From Rutidosis leptorrhynchoides (Eukaryota > Streptophyta > Magnoliopsida > Asterales > Asteraceae): a stretch of DNA of 64,000 bases. The notes below the pieces were generated by a model. The model was given only the letters and a program-made list of their open reading frames with translations, was not told the DNA's origin and searched no databases. Below, one piece after another: positions 31,801-42,961 of the stretch. The DNA is taken from assembly GCF_046630445.1 (NCBI RefSeq), contig NC_092339.1, forward strand, positions 313,471,501 to 313,535,500, in the 5' to 3' direction. The translations under genes and the position numbers were made by a program. The stretch's first letter is position 1. Each line of letters begins with the position of its first letter.

Positions 31801-32842
31801 CGTTTGTGTGATGGTTTTGAACTTTATTCGACCATCCTAAGATATTTATCCATCAAATTTTGAACCTGAGTTAACCTTAACGACAACTTATCGATGATCG
31901 CTATTCACCAGCTAGCCACTAAACCCTTCTTGGAGATGATTTAAAGACACATTAGAAAAGTTATATTAAATACAAATTTAGATAGTTGTTTTTGGTTTCT
32001 TTGATCATCAATGAATTATTAATTAAGAATTAATTAATTCGACCAACTATATGTAGTTGACAAATATAAAGATAAGATAATCGTCATCATACCAATAATC
32101 ATAATCAACTCGATCTTATCTTACTAGATATATAGGCGTAATTGATAGTACTATACTATTATCAACTGAAAGTAGCTCATTCATAGTTTACTTAACAATA
32201 ATATAATTTACTTAACAATTGTATGTTTGCTTTAAGACTTTGAGTCTTTGACATATATTAAACTTTAAAGTTATATAAAAAAATACCATGAACTTATTAA
32301 GTATTAACCAGATCCTCGAATGATGTTTGTATAAAGTTTTATATATTTAGCGTCGTTAATCAATTTGTATAAAATCATAAAGTTAGTTACATTCTTTGAA
32401 TAAAAGATGCAATATTTAAATAGTTAATTACCTGAAAAGCCTTGATAAGTGGAAGGTCAAGAATGGAAGGATTATTAGCTTGAAATCCAGCAATGGACTC
32501 AATCAACCCAAGTTTTTTAAGCGATTGTCGAACTGTAATCGACCCTAAAGTGTTATTAGTAAATAAGAAAATCGGGTATGTTAGCCTCACACAATTAAAT
32601 CCCATTTTCAAGATTTTTTTAGAGATCACGTCCACCGGTTGTTTGCTTAGACCCTCTGCAACCACTACGTCTAGATGACTCACCCAATTTACGCACGATA
32701 ACTTCACCCTTTCTCCGCCTTTTCCATCGTCCACAATCCATCGTGAGTTCGTGGAGAGCGGTAGTGCGGCGGTGTGGTGGTGGTTGATGGTGGCAAAAAG
32801 AATCAAGAGGAAAATAAGAGATGGTGAAAAACTACAACTCAT
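28809..32842 (-). CDS. GH5 glycosyl hydrolase with C-terminal ricin-B-like domain, gene B
   Basis: Four coding exons: 32842-32432, 31363-31116, 30610-30090, 29296-28809. They join in frame to 555 codons ending in TAA. Exons 2 and 3 have the same lengths as in gene A (248 and 521 bases) and all intron phases agree. A signal peptide (about residues 1-25, SPSLIFLLILFATI) is followed by GH5 motifs NELRGP with acid/base Glu207, VHWYGFS, and SEWG with nucleophile Glu314. The last exon encodes the beta-trefoil-like domain (FHPATGLCVQ ... SQWFKI). Same plant family as gene A, presumably secreted and acting on beta-glycosides; substrate unknown. Introns are longer than in gene A, and intron 2 has grown from 75 to 505 bases through a nested insertion. 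Upstream DNA at 32876-32889 is TATA-like but close to the ATG. Catalytic residues are kept, so it looks functional. Confidence 0.88.
30638..31067. mobile_element. Stowaway-like (Tc1/mariner) MITE in intron 2 of GH5 gene B
   Basis: Inverted ends: ggataagtgtccacta on the left (from about 30645) and tagtggacacttataatc on the right (to about 31056), with TA on both outer sides (30636-30637, 31068-31069). The right end read inward, ctccattcatccgattataagtg, is close to the Stowaway consensus. No coding capacity. The left end is disturbed by a second insertion (30663-30824). Confidence 0.7.
30663..30824 (-). mobile_element. Short poly(A) retro-insertion nested in the MITE
   Basis: Flanked by a 17-bp direct repeat gataagtgtccactatt (30646-30662 and 30825-30841), a target duplication of retroposon size. 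On the minus strand the insert ends cgccgttcaaaaaaaataaa, sharing gccgttc plus poly(A) with the 3' end of the LINE at 27859-27876. It also contains a ~30-base tandem duplication (gttgcttggcaactaatcgc, twice, 30764-30815). A 5'-truncated LINE or a SINE; too short to decide. Confidence 0.75.
31364..32431. other. Intron 1 of GH5 gene B (1,068 bases)
   Basis: AT-rich; no element ends recognised. The equivalent intron of gene A is 546 bases. Confidence 0.6.
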
Positions 32843-33349
32843 GTTTGATTGTATGTTGTTTTACACATATTTGGAGATGTATATATATGTTTTTGATTGT
32901 GAATTATAATCATGAATGACTTTATGGATACTCCATTAAGGTATGGTAATCTATTGTGAAAGGACAATTTTGTCCTTGTAATTTACCGAAAATCCCAATA
33001 TAAAATGCTTCTATGTCGTGGATGAATAGTTTTTAAAACATGTGTAAGTAAAAGTTGTATATTTAGGCCATTCCTATCTTGTATGAAAGGGGGCGTTAAT
33101 CATGGTGAGCGATTGGCGGATATAGAAAGCAATCTATGAGAGTGCGGACGAATTATTAAAGATCTTAGAATTGTTTGTGACTCGATTTAATGGCGGAAAA
33201 CACTAAAATGAGGATCAATCGAATAACGGGTCGTATTGGGGTCGAGTGAATCAAACCAAGAGTGTAGAACTAGATTAGATCGACTTCTAACAGTGTTATT
33301 CGTTGGGTATGGTGTGTAGGGAACGACTGGAACGAATGGACACAGCTTA
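32843..33349. other. Upstream region of GH5 gene B
   Basis: Presumed promoter side of gene B. 33090-33340 is of more balanced composition, without a recognisable gene. It ends at the boundary of the retrotransposon nest. Confidence 0.4.
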
Positions 33350-36300
33350 TGAAATGTCCCGTTCTTATTGATTAAAAACGTTCCATATTAATTGATTTCG
33401 TTGCGAGGTTTTGACCTCTATATGAGACGTTTTTCAAAGACTGCATTCATTTTAAAACAAACCATAACCTTTATTTCATCAATAAAGGTTTAAAAAGCTT
33501 TACGTAGATTATCAAATAATGATAATCTAAAATATCATGTTTACACACGACCATTACATAATGGTTTACAATACAAATATGTTACAACAAAATAAGTTTC
33601 TTAAATGCAGTTTTTACACAATATCATACAAGCATGGACTCCAAATCTCGTCCTTATTTAAGTATGCGACAGCGGAAGCTCTTAATAATCACCTGAGAAT
33701 AAACATGCTTAAAACGTCAACAAAAATGTTGGTGAGTTATAGGTTTAACCTATATATATCAAATCATAATAATAGACCACAAGATTTTATATTTCAATAC
33801 ACATCCCATACATAGAGATAAAAATCATTCATATGGTGAACACCTGGTAACCGACATTAACAAGATGCATATATAAGAATATCCCCATCATTCCGGGACA
33901 CCCTTCGGATATGATATAAATTTCGAAGTACTAAAGCATCCGGTACTTTGGATGGGGCTTGTTGGGCCCGATAGATCTATCTTTAGGATTCGCGTCAATT
34001 AGGGTGTCTGTTCCCTAATTCTTAGATTACCACACTTAATAAAAAGGGGCATATTCGATTTCGATAATTCAACCATAGAATGTAGTTTCACGTACTTGTG
34101 TCTATTTTGTAAATCATTTATAAAACCTGCATGTATTCTCATCCCAAAAATATTAGATTTTAAAAGTGGGACTATAACTCACTTTCACAGATTTTTACTT
34201 CGTCGGGAAGTAAGACTTGGCCACTGGTTGATTCACGAACCTATAACAATATATACATATATATCAAAGTATGTTCAAAATATATTTACAACACTTTTAA
34301 TATATTTTGATGTTTTAAGTTTATTAAGTCAGCTGTCCTCGTTAGTAACCTACAACTAGTTGTCCACAGTTAGATATACAAAAATAAATCGATAAATATT
34401 ATCTTGAATCAATCCACGACCCAGTGTATACGTATCTCAGTATTGATCACAACTCAAACTATACATATTTTGGAATCAACATCAACCCTGTATAGCTAAC
34501 TCCAACATTCACATATAGAGTGTCTATGGTTGTTCCGAAATATATATAGATGTGTCGACATGATAGGTCGAAACATTGTATACGTGTCTATGGTATCTCA
34601 AGATTACATAATATACAATACAAGTTGATTAAGTTATGGTTGGAATAGATTTGTTACCAATTTTCACGTAGCTAAAATGAGAAAAATTATCCAATCTTGT
34701 TTTACCCATAACTTCTTCATTTTAAATCCGTTTTGAGTGAATCAAATTGCTACGGTTTCATATTGAACTCTATTTTATGAATCTAAACAGAAAAAGTATA
34801 GGTTTATAGTCAGAAAAATAAGTTACAAGTCGTTTTTGTAAAGGTAGTCATTTCAGTCGAAAGAACGACGTCTAGATGACCATTTTAGAAAACATACTTC
34901 CACTTTGAGTTTAACCATAATTTTTGGATATAGTTTCATGTTCATAATAAAAAACATTTTCTCAGAATAACAACTTTTAAATCAAAGTTTATCATAGTTT
35001 TTAATTAACTAACTCAAAACAGCCCGCGGTGTTACTACGACGGCGTAAATCCGGTTTTACGGTGTTTTTCGTGTTTCCAGGTTTTAAATCATTAATTTAG
35101 CATATCATATAGATATAGAACATGTGTTTAGTTAATTTTAAAAGTCAAGTTAGAAGGATTAACTTTTGTTTGCGAACAAGTTTAGAATTAACTAAACTAT
35201 GTTCTAGTGATTATGAGTTTAAACCTTCGAATAAGATAGTTTTATATATATGAATTGAATGATGTTATGAACATCATTACTACCTCAAGTTTAGTAGGTA
35301 AACCTACTGGAAGTGACAAGAAATGATCTAGCTTCAAAGGATCTTGGATGGCTTGAAAGTTCTTGAAGTAGGATCATGACACAAAAACAAGTTCAAGTAA
35401 GATTTTTACTCGAATTAAGATAGTTTATAGTTATAGAAATTGAATCAAAGTTTGAATATGAATATTACCTTGAATAAGAAAGATAACCTACTGTATATAA
35501 CAAAGGTTTCTTGATCTTAGATGATTACTTGGAATGGATTAGAAAGCTTGGAAGTAAATTAGTAAACTTGAAGGGATTTTTGAAGTGTTCTTGAAGTGTT
35601 CTTCCTATGATGATTATAGCTTGATTCTTGAAGTGATTTTTGATGAAGATGATGATTAACTACTGGAAAAATATGTTCATAATAGTGTGTGTGTGTTGAG
35701 AGAGAATTAGAAAGAGAATTGGAAGTGAAATGGAGTGAATGATGAGTGGTAATTGGTGAGTGGTGAGTGGGGTTAAAAGGAGTTCTAGTTAGTTGACTAG
35801 CTCATGGTAGAAGTTAAAATTGATTAGTCATACATGACATAATCAAGAATGGAATCCCATGCTAGTTCCTATTGGTATATACCTATAGTAAGTACGTTTT
35901 GAAGCTGTGTATAATACGGGTAAGAATACGACTAGAATTCTTGATGAAAGAAAAGAATGGGAAAGTAACTGTAACCATTTTCGTTAAGTATGAGTGTTTT
36001 GATATATGTCTTGAAGTCTTCCAAAAGTATTTTAATACATCTAAATACACTACATGTATATACATTTTAACTGAGTCGTTAAGTCATCGTTAGTCGTTAC
36101 ATGTAAGTGTTGTTTTGAAACCTTTAAGTTAACGATCTCAATTAATGTTGTTAACCTATTGTTTATTATATTTAATGATATGTTAAATTATTATATTATC
36201 ATGATATTATGATATATTAATATATCTTAATATGATATATATACATTTAAATGTCGTTACAACGATAATCGTTACATATATGTCTCGCTTCGAAATCCTT

Positions 36301-36599
36301 AAGTTAGTAGTCTTGTTTATATGTATATAACTCATTATTAATATACTTATGGAGATACTTACTTATCATAATCTCATGTTAACCATATGTATATCCATAT
36401 ATATATCGTCATGTCATTTTTACAAGTTTTAACGTTCGTGAATCGCCGGTCAACTTGGGTGGTCAATTGTCTATATGAAACATATTTCAATTAATCAAGT
36501 CTTAACAAGTTTGATTGCTTAACATGTTGGAAACATTTAATCATGTAAATATCAATCTCAATTAATATATATAAACATGGAAAAGTTCGGGTCACTACA
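33350..36599 (-). repeat. 3' LTR of chromovirus G1
   Basis: A 3,250-base LTR on the minus strand, from tgtagtgacccg (36599) to ggacatttca (33350). It is the same length as, and very similar to, the 5' LTR of G3 (51845-55094). Left flank is gctta; its partner duplication would lie beyond G3, outside the window. Internal sequence with a conserved pre-LTR block (ttcgtcccaaaatttt, 36620-36635) starts at 36600. Confidence 0.92.
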
Positions 36600-39027
36600 G
36601 TACCTACCCGTTAAATAAATTTCGTCCCAAAATTTTAAGCTGTTGAAGGTGTTGACGAAATCTTCTGGAAATAGATGCGGGTATTTCTTCTTCATCTGAT
36701 CTTCACGCTCCCAGGTGAACTCGGGTCCTCTACGAGCATTCCATCGAACCTTAACAATTGGTATCTTGTTTTGCTTAAGTCTTTTAACCTCACGATCCAT
36801 TATTTCGACGGGTTCTTCGATGAATTGAAGTTTTTCGTTGATTTGGATTTCATCTAACGGAATAGTGAGATCTTCTTTAGCAAAACATTTCTTCAAATTC
36901 GAGACGTGGAAAGTGTTATGTACAGCCGCGAGTTGTTAAGGTAACTCAAGTCGGTAAGCTACTGGTCCGACACGATCAATAATCTTGAATGGTCCAATAT
37001 ACCTTGGATTTAATTTCCCTCGTTTACCAAATTGAACAACGCCTTTCCAAGGTGCAACTTTAAGCATGACCATCTCTCCAATTTCAAATTCTATATCTTT
37101 TCTTTTAATGTCAGCGTAGCTCTTTTGTCGACTTTGGGCGTTTTTCAACCGTTGTTGAATTTGGATGATCTTCTCGGTAGTTTCTTGTATAATCTCCGGA
37201 CCCGTAATCTGTCTATCCCCCACTTCACTCCAACAAATCGGAGACCTGCACTTTCTACCATAAAGTGCTTCAAACGGCGCCATCTCAATGCTTGAATGGT
37301 AACTGTTGTTGTAGGAAAATTCTGCTAACGGTAGATGTCGATCCCAACTGTTTCCGAAATCAATAACACATGCTCGTAGCATGTCTTCAAGCGTTTGTAT
37401 CGTCCTTTTGCCCTGCCCATCAGTTTGTGGATGATAGGCAGTACTCATGTCTAGACAAGTTCCTAATGCTTACTGTAATGTTTGCCAGAATCTTGAAATA
37501 AATCTGCCATCCCTATCAGAGATAATAGAGATTGGTAATCCATGTCTGGAGACGACTTCCTTCAAATACAGTCGTGCTAACTTCGCCATCTTGTCATCTT
37601 CTCTTATTGGCAGGAAGTGTGCTGATTTGGTGAGACGATCAACTATTACCCAAATAGTATCAAAACCACTTGCAGTCCTTGGCAATTTAGTGATGAAATC
37701 CATGGTAATGTTTTCCCATTTCCATTCTGGGATTTCGGGTTGTTGAAGTAGACCTGATGGTTTCTGATGCTCAGCTTTGACCTTAGAACACGTCAAACAT
37801 TCTCCTACGTATTTAGCAACATCGGCTTTCATACCCGGCCACCAAAAATGTTTCTTGAGATCCTTGTACATCTTCCCCGTTCCAGGATGTATTGAGTATC
37901 TGGTTTTATGAGCTTCTCTAAGTACCATTTCTCTCATATCTCCAAATTTTGATACCCAAATCCTTTCAGCCCTATACCGGGTTCCATCTTCCCGAATATT
38001 AAGATGCTGCTCCGATCCTTTGGGTATTTCATCCTTTAAATTTCCTTCTTTTAAAACTCCTTGTTGCGCCTCCTTTATTTGAGTAGTAAGGTTATTATGA
38101 ATCATTATATTCATAGATTTTACTCGAATGGGTTCTCTGTCCTTCCTGCTCAAGGCATCGGCTACCACATTTGCCTTCCCCGGGTGGTAACGAATCTCAA
38201 AGTCGTAATCATTCAATAATTCAATCCACCTACGCTGCCTCATATTCAGTTGTTTCTGATTAAATATGTGTTGAAGACTTTTGTGGTCGGTATATATAAT
38301 ACTTTTGACCCCATATAAGTAGTGCCTCCAAGTCTTTAATGCAAAAACAACCGTGCCTAATTCCAAATCATGCGTCGTATAATTTTGTTCGTGAATCTTT
38401 AATTGTCTAGACGCATAAGTAATCACCTTCGTTCGTTGCATTAATACACAACCGAGACCTTGCTTTGATGCGTCACAATAAATCACAAAATCATCATTCC
38501 CTTCAGGCAATGACAATATAGGTGCCGTAGTTAGCTTTTTCTTCAATAACTGAAACGCTTTCTCTTGTTCATCATTCCATTCAAATTTCTTCCCTTTATG
38601 CGTTAATGCAGTCAAGGGTTTTGCTATTCTGGAAAAGTCTTGGATGAACCTTCTGTAGTAACCAGCTAGTCCTAAAAACTGGCGTATGTGTTTCGGAGTT
38701 TTTGGGGTTTCCCACTTTTCAACAGTTTCTATCTTTGCCGGATCCACCTTAATACCTTCTTTGTTCACTATGTGACCGAGGAATTGAACTTCTTCCAACC
38801 AAAATGCACACTTTGAAAACTTAGCGTACAATTCTTCCTTCCTCAATACTTCTAACACCTTTCTCAAATGTTCACCGTGTTCTTGGTCATTCTTTGAGTA
38901 AATAAGTATGTCATCAATGAAAACAATGACAAACTTGTCAAGGTATGGTCCACACACTCGGTTCATAAGGTCCATGAACACAGCTGGTGCATTAGTTAAA
39001 CCAAACGGCATGACCATAAACTCGTAA
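36600..39027 (-). pseudogene. G1 pol, reverse transcriptase to chromodomain-like tail
   Basis: On the minus strand, order of parts: RT core with the YSKN-type end of the palm region, RNase H (IYCDASKQG), the HHCC zinc-binding region of integrase, the integrase core ([19 protein letters not shown]), and a C-terminal stretch [17 protein letters not shown] resembling a chromodomain. About 80-95% similar by eye to the matching part of G3. Fossil with a few breaks, cut off at 39027 by the G2 insertion. Confidence 0.88.
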
Positions 39028-41951
39028 TGTAATGACCCGCACTTTTTCGATCAATTTATACTTATAAGATTAATATTTACATAAATTAAACCTTACCAAC
39101 ATGATAAGCAATCCAAATTGTTGAGACTTATGTTTTTGAAATGAGTTTTACACAACGTTTGACCGTCTAGTTTGACCGATGATATCACGAACTATACAAT
39201 ATATGATAATTATACGTTTGTGTATATATATGTATATATACATATTTAACATGATCTAAGGATGTTTTAATACCTCATTTTGTATTAATAACAATAAGTT
39301 ATAAGTATATTTTGAAACTACTAACTTAAGTTTTCAAAACGATAACCATACGTAACGTTATTTGACATAAATACTTATGACCTATAATGTTTATACATAT
39401 ATCGTATAAGTAATGTATTTAATCACTTTTTAAGGACTTAAATACATAAAACAATATAAGTGTATTCACAAAAGATAGCTATATTTGAATTCTCATTCCA
39501 TTTTTCACAAAATTTCTATACGTATATCTAGAGTACATGTACTCGTATCATACCTAGCTTCTATACGTATTTACTATTGGTATATACACATCAAATCACC
39601 ACCAACCAGCCCTTGTTCAATGCCTTATGTATAAGGTAACTACTTTTGTTATCTAGTATGACAATTTCACATGATTAAAAGATTTTTTCACAAAATTACA
39701 AACTTATACACCTTTTACATCACCATTTATACTCCATCCATTTTCAATTTTTGATTCATTTTTACCTCAAACCTCTAGCTAAAAACACACACACTTTTAA
39801 GAGTCTTAAACTCCATAACCATTCAGCTAATATCCATGAAGATCTAGCCATAAAAACATCACTTAATCACCATAAGAAAACTCTTACAAAAACACTTCAA
39901 GAATCCTTCCAAGAACACAAACTTACTTCCAATCTTTCATCCAATTCCATCACCCTTTTGGTTCTAGGTTCTTACTCCTCTTTTACAACAATCTTGTCCA
40001 AGTAACTTGAGGTAGTAACTTTGTTCATAACCTTATTCGATTCATATATATATATAGCTATCTTATTTTGTGGTATAAAATAAAATTTTAACAACAAGAA
40101 CATAGTTTGAATGTTTTCAAACTTGTTTGCAAACTAAATAGATCCTTCTAACTTAACTTTTAAAATACTTCAAGACCTGTAATATAACTTAAATATATGC
40201 TAATTTAACAAGGTATAATTTGGTTTTTCAAAGAACACCTTAAAAACTGTTTTTACGACGTCGGAGTGCAACCGGGGGCTGTTTTGGGTTGGATAATTAA
40301 AAACCATCTTAAACTTTGAATTGGAGGTTTATTTTCTGGAAAAATGATTTTTACTATGAATATGATAACACATAAAAATTTCATGATTTAACTCAAAGTA
40401 TAAGTATTTTTAGAAAAATAATCATTTAAGGTTGTTTACATGATGGAAAATGATTAACTTCATAAGTTTCACTAAAGTTTGACCTATGACCTGTGATTTC
40501 GAATACAAACTAAGGTATTTACAGTTCATAGTCTTAAAGAGGGACTCGATCCAAGGAAGTGGCAAGTTGAATCAACGAAAACGGAGTTGTAACGAAGAAA
40601 CTATGACCAAAACGAGATCGGATATCTAAGACTAGTTTAGCTACGAAAATAATTGGAGAAAATTAAATAAATCACATCTTTTTAAAATAACATGATATTT
40701 TATATATATGTACTCATAATTTAATTTTATATGGTTCAGGATCACCCGTAAACAATACGAGAAGATTAATCATAAGATCCCATGATTGTACGCAACACGT
40801 CATTTGACAACACCGGTACTTTATGTACGCAACACGTCATTTGACAACACCGGTACCGTGGGTCAAGATTAATCTCGACCAATACATATACGATGGGGGT
40901 TTTATTTATTTCATTGGGGGTTTATTAAACACCTAAAAATGAACCATTAAAATTGAATTACTAACATCGGACTGCTAACTACGGACTAAGGAATTATTAA
41001 AAGTATTAAAAGTATTATAAGTATATATATGTGACGTTTGTTTAAAATGAAAATATATTGATAAATTATATATGGATAGGTTCGTAATATCAATCGGAGA
41101 ACAAGTCGAAATTACATATCTTCAAGACAAAAGTGCGTATATAGTCCCACTTTTAAACTCTAAGTATTTCGGGATGAGAATACATGTATTTTATGTTTTA
41201 CGTTATGGACACAAGTAACTGGAAAATATATTCTACGTTGAGTTGTACCACTGGCATACTTCCCTGTAGCTTGGTAACTGTTATTTACAGCGGTATTGTA
41301 AACGCGAATCCTGTTGATAGATCTATCGGGCCTGACAACCCCAACCGGACTGGACGACCAGTATTCAACGGTTGCACAGTACTTCGTTTTGTGACTACAC
41401 TTGGTACGGTGTAGTAAGATTTCATAATAAAGGGAATATGCGACGTGATTAAATGTTAAGTATGGTTACCAAGTGCTCAACCACTTAGAATATTTTTATT
41501 AAAACGTTTATATATGAAATCTTGTGGTCTATATATATATATATTGCTGCCGGCATTAAACCTATATCTCACCAACTTTATGTTGACGTTTTAAGCATGT
41601 CTATTCTCAGGTGATAATTAGAAGCTTCCGCTGCAACATGTTGAATTTAAACAAGATCTTGAGTATGCATATTTGTATCAAAAATAAAACTGCATATCGG
41701 AGGATTTGTAATGTAAAATATGCTAGAAATCGTATTGTTATCATCACATGTAAAGTTTGTAAGTCTAAGATTATCGCTAAACGATAATCATCTTTATTTT
41801 GTCTAAAGCTTGTATTAAAATAAGAATTATGGTTTGTAATGTAAAATATATGCAGTTGTTCTTTTAAAAATGTCGCATATAGAGGTCAATACCTCGCAAT
41901 GAAATCATACGTTATCTAACACGTTCTTATGGTTAAGGACGGGTTATGACA
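39028..41951 (+). repeat. 5' LTR of chromovirus G2
   Basis: 2,924 bases, tgtaatgacccg to gggttatgaca. Nearly identical to 47416-50328: about ten single differences and two small length differences counted by eye. Contains a tandem duplication at 40788-40857. The small open frames inside it are repeated in the other LTR only because the LTRs are copies. Confidence 0.95.
40788..40857. repeat. Tandem duplication in the G2 LTR
   Basis: Two copies of acgcaacacgtcatttgaca followed by acaccggtac, about 36 bases apart; also present in the 3' LTR at about 49177-49244. Confidence 0.9.
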
Positions 41952-41953
41952 TG

Positions 41954-41965
41954 TGGTATCAGAGC
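41954..41965 (+). other. Primer-binding site of G2
   Basis: Tggtatcagagc, complementary to the 3' end of plant initiator tRNA-Met, three bases after the 5' LTR. Confidence 0.9.
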
Positions 41966-42140
41966 GGTGGTCTTAGCGAACCAGGTTTGCATTAGTGTGT
42001 CTAACCGAGAAGTCGTTAGGATACATTAGTAAGTCTGGACTTTGACCGGGTTTGATTTTAAAAACCATTGCTTATCATTGTTGGTTAAAATTTATATGTA
42101 AATATTATGTAGTACTAATGGGTTAGTTGTTGTGTGATAG

Positions 42141-42593
42141 ATGTCGGGCTCAAAACTTATTATCACATTCAGCGACTCCGAATCAGAATCTTCAGATGGT
42201 GTTTCAGTCATTAACCTATCCGATGACGAAAATAATATCTTTGGGGAAGACTCACAAATTCCGGATGAACCAACTATAAAGAACCCGGAAAGTGAACCCG
42301 AGGAGGAAAGTGAACCCGAGGAGGAAAGTGAACCCGAGGAAGAAATACAGGAAATTACGAAAGACAAGTTCGAACTAGGAAAGAAACGAAAGGCTAATGA
42401 ATTAGAAAATTCAAATCTTGAGTTTAATAAGGATGATGTGGCACCAACTCCACTAGACACTACCACCCCTATTCCCGCTATTCCTATTCGTTCTATCCCG
42501 GCATCCAGTTCTTCAGTCCCACAGCCAAAATATAGGCAGACAGCCATGATAAGCGTTAAGCGATTCTTTGAACCTAAACGTCCTAGAAAATAG
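42141..42593 (+). CDS. Accessory acidic open frame of G2, function unknown
   Basis: 150 codons between the 5' LTR and gag. The N-terminal half is Ser/Asp/Glu-rich (FSDSESESSDG) and contains three tandem SEPEEE units coded by an 18-base repeat (about 42290-42345). The C-terminus is basic, ending KRFFEPKRPRK, and could act as a nuclear signal. G3 has a counterpart in the same place (55305-55919) with the same acidic repeat but little other likeness. No known domain is recognised and no catalytic motif is visible. It is open throughout in this young copy. Whether it is translated, and from which transcript, cannot be told. Confidence 0.6.
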   Translation: MSGSKLIITFSDSESESSDGVSVINLSDDENNIFGEDSQIPDEPTIKNPESEPEEESEPEEESEPEEEIQEITKDKFELGKKRKANELENSNLEFNKDDVAPTPLDTTTPIPAIPIRSIPASSSSVPQPKYRQTAMISVKRFFEPKRPRK

Positions 42594-42961
42594 ACCAAAC
42601 GATGCGCTGCCGTATTAAACCATGGGATCATATAATGTTTTGTATAATATTATTAGTGTGGTTTGCTTAATGTTCGATGTAAGATAAGCATATGTAAAAT
42701 AGTGAAGTGTGAAATGCAATAATTTTCCATGGTTAAGTATTATTTAGATGGTAGTAATTGATTCTGTACTAAGCTATTAAGTATGGACATTAACGGGTAG
42801 GTACTACCCTAGATATAATTATAAAACGCTAATAAGAAGAAAAGGCTTTTATAATAATACCTGGTTCATATTATTAATAAGCTATAATGTACTGTAAATA
42901 TACACTACATCTATAATATTCCATGTGAATAATTATTTTCTTTTCATTCTTATAGAAGAAT

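Noticed and set aside
16210-32842. A biosynthetic gene cluster formed by the P450 and the GH5 genes
   Set aside because: No shared pathway is evident and transposons fill the space between them; proximity alone does not support it.
34096-34359. 87-codon frame repeated at 54085-54348 on the other strand
   Set aside because: Lies in the G1 and G3 LTRs; a copy of LTR sequence without a recognisable protein.
39751-40005. 84-codon frame found almost identically again at 48139-48393
   Set aside because: The two places are the LTRs of one element, so agreement reflects recent copying, not selection; no domain is recognisable. The frames at 41184-41414 and 49563-49793 are the same case.
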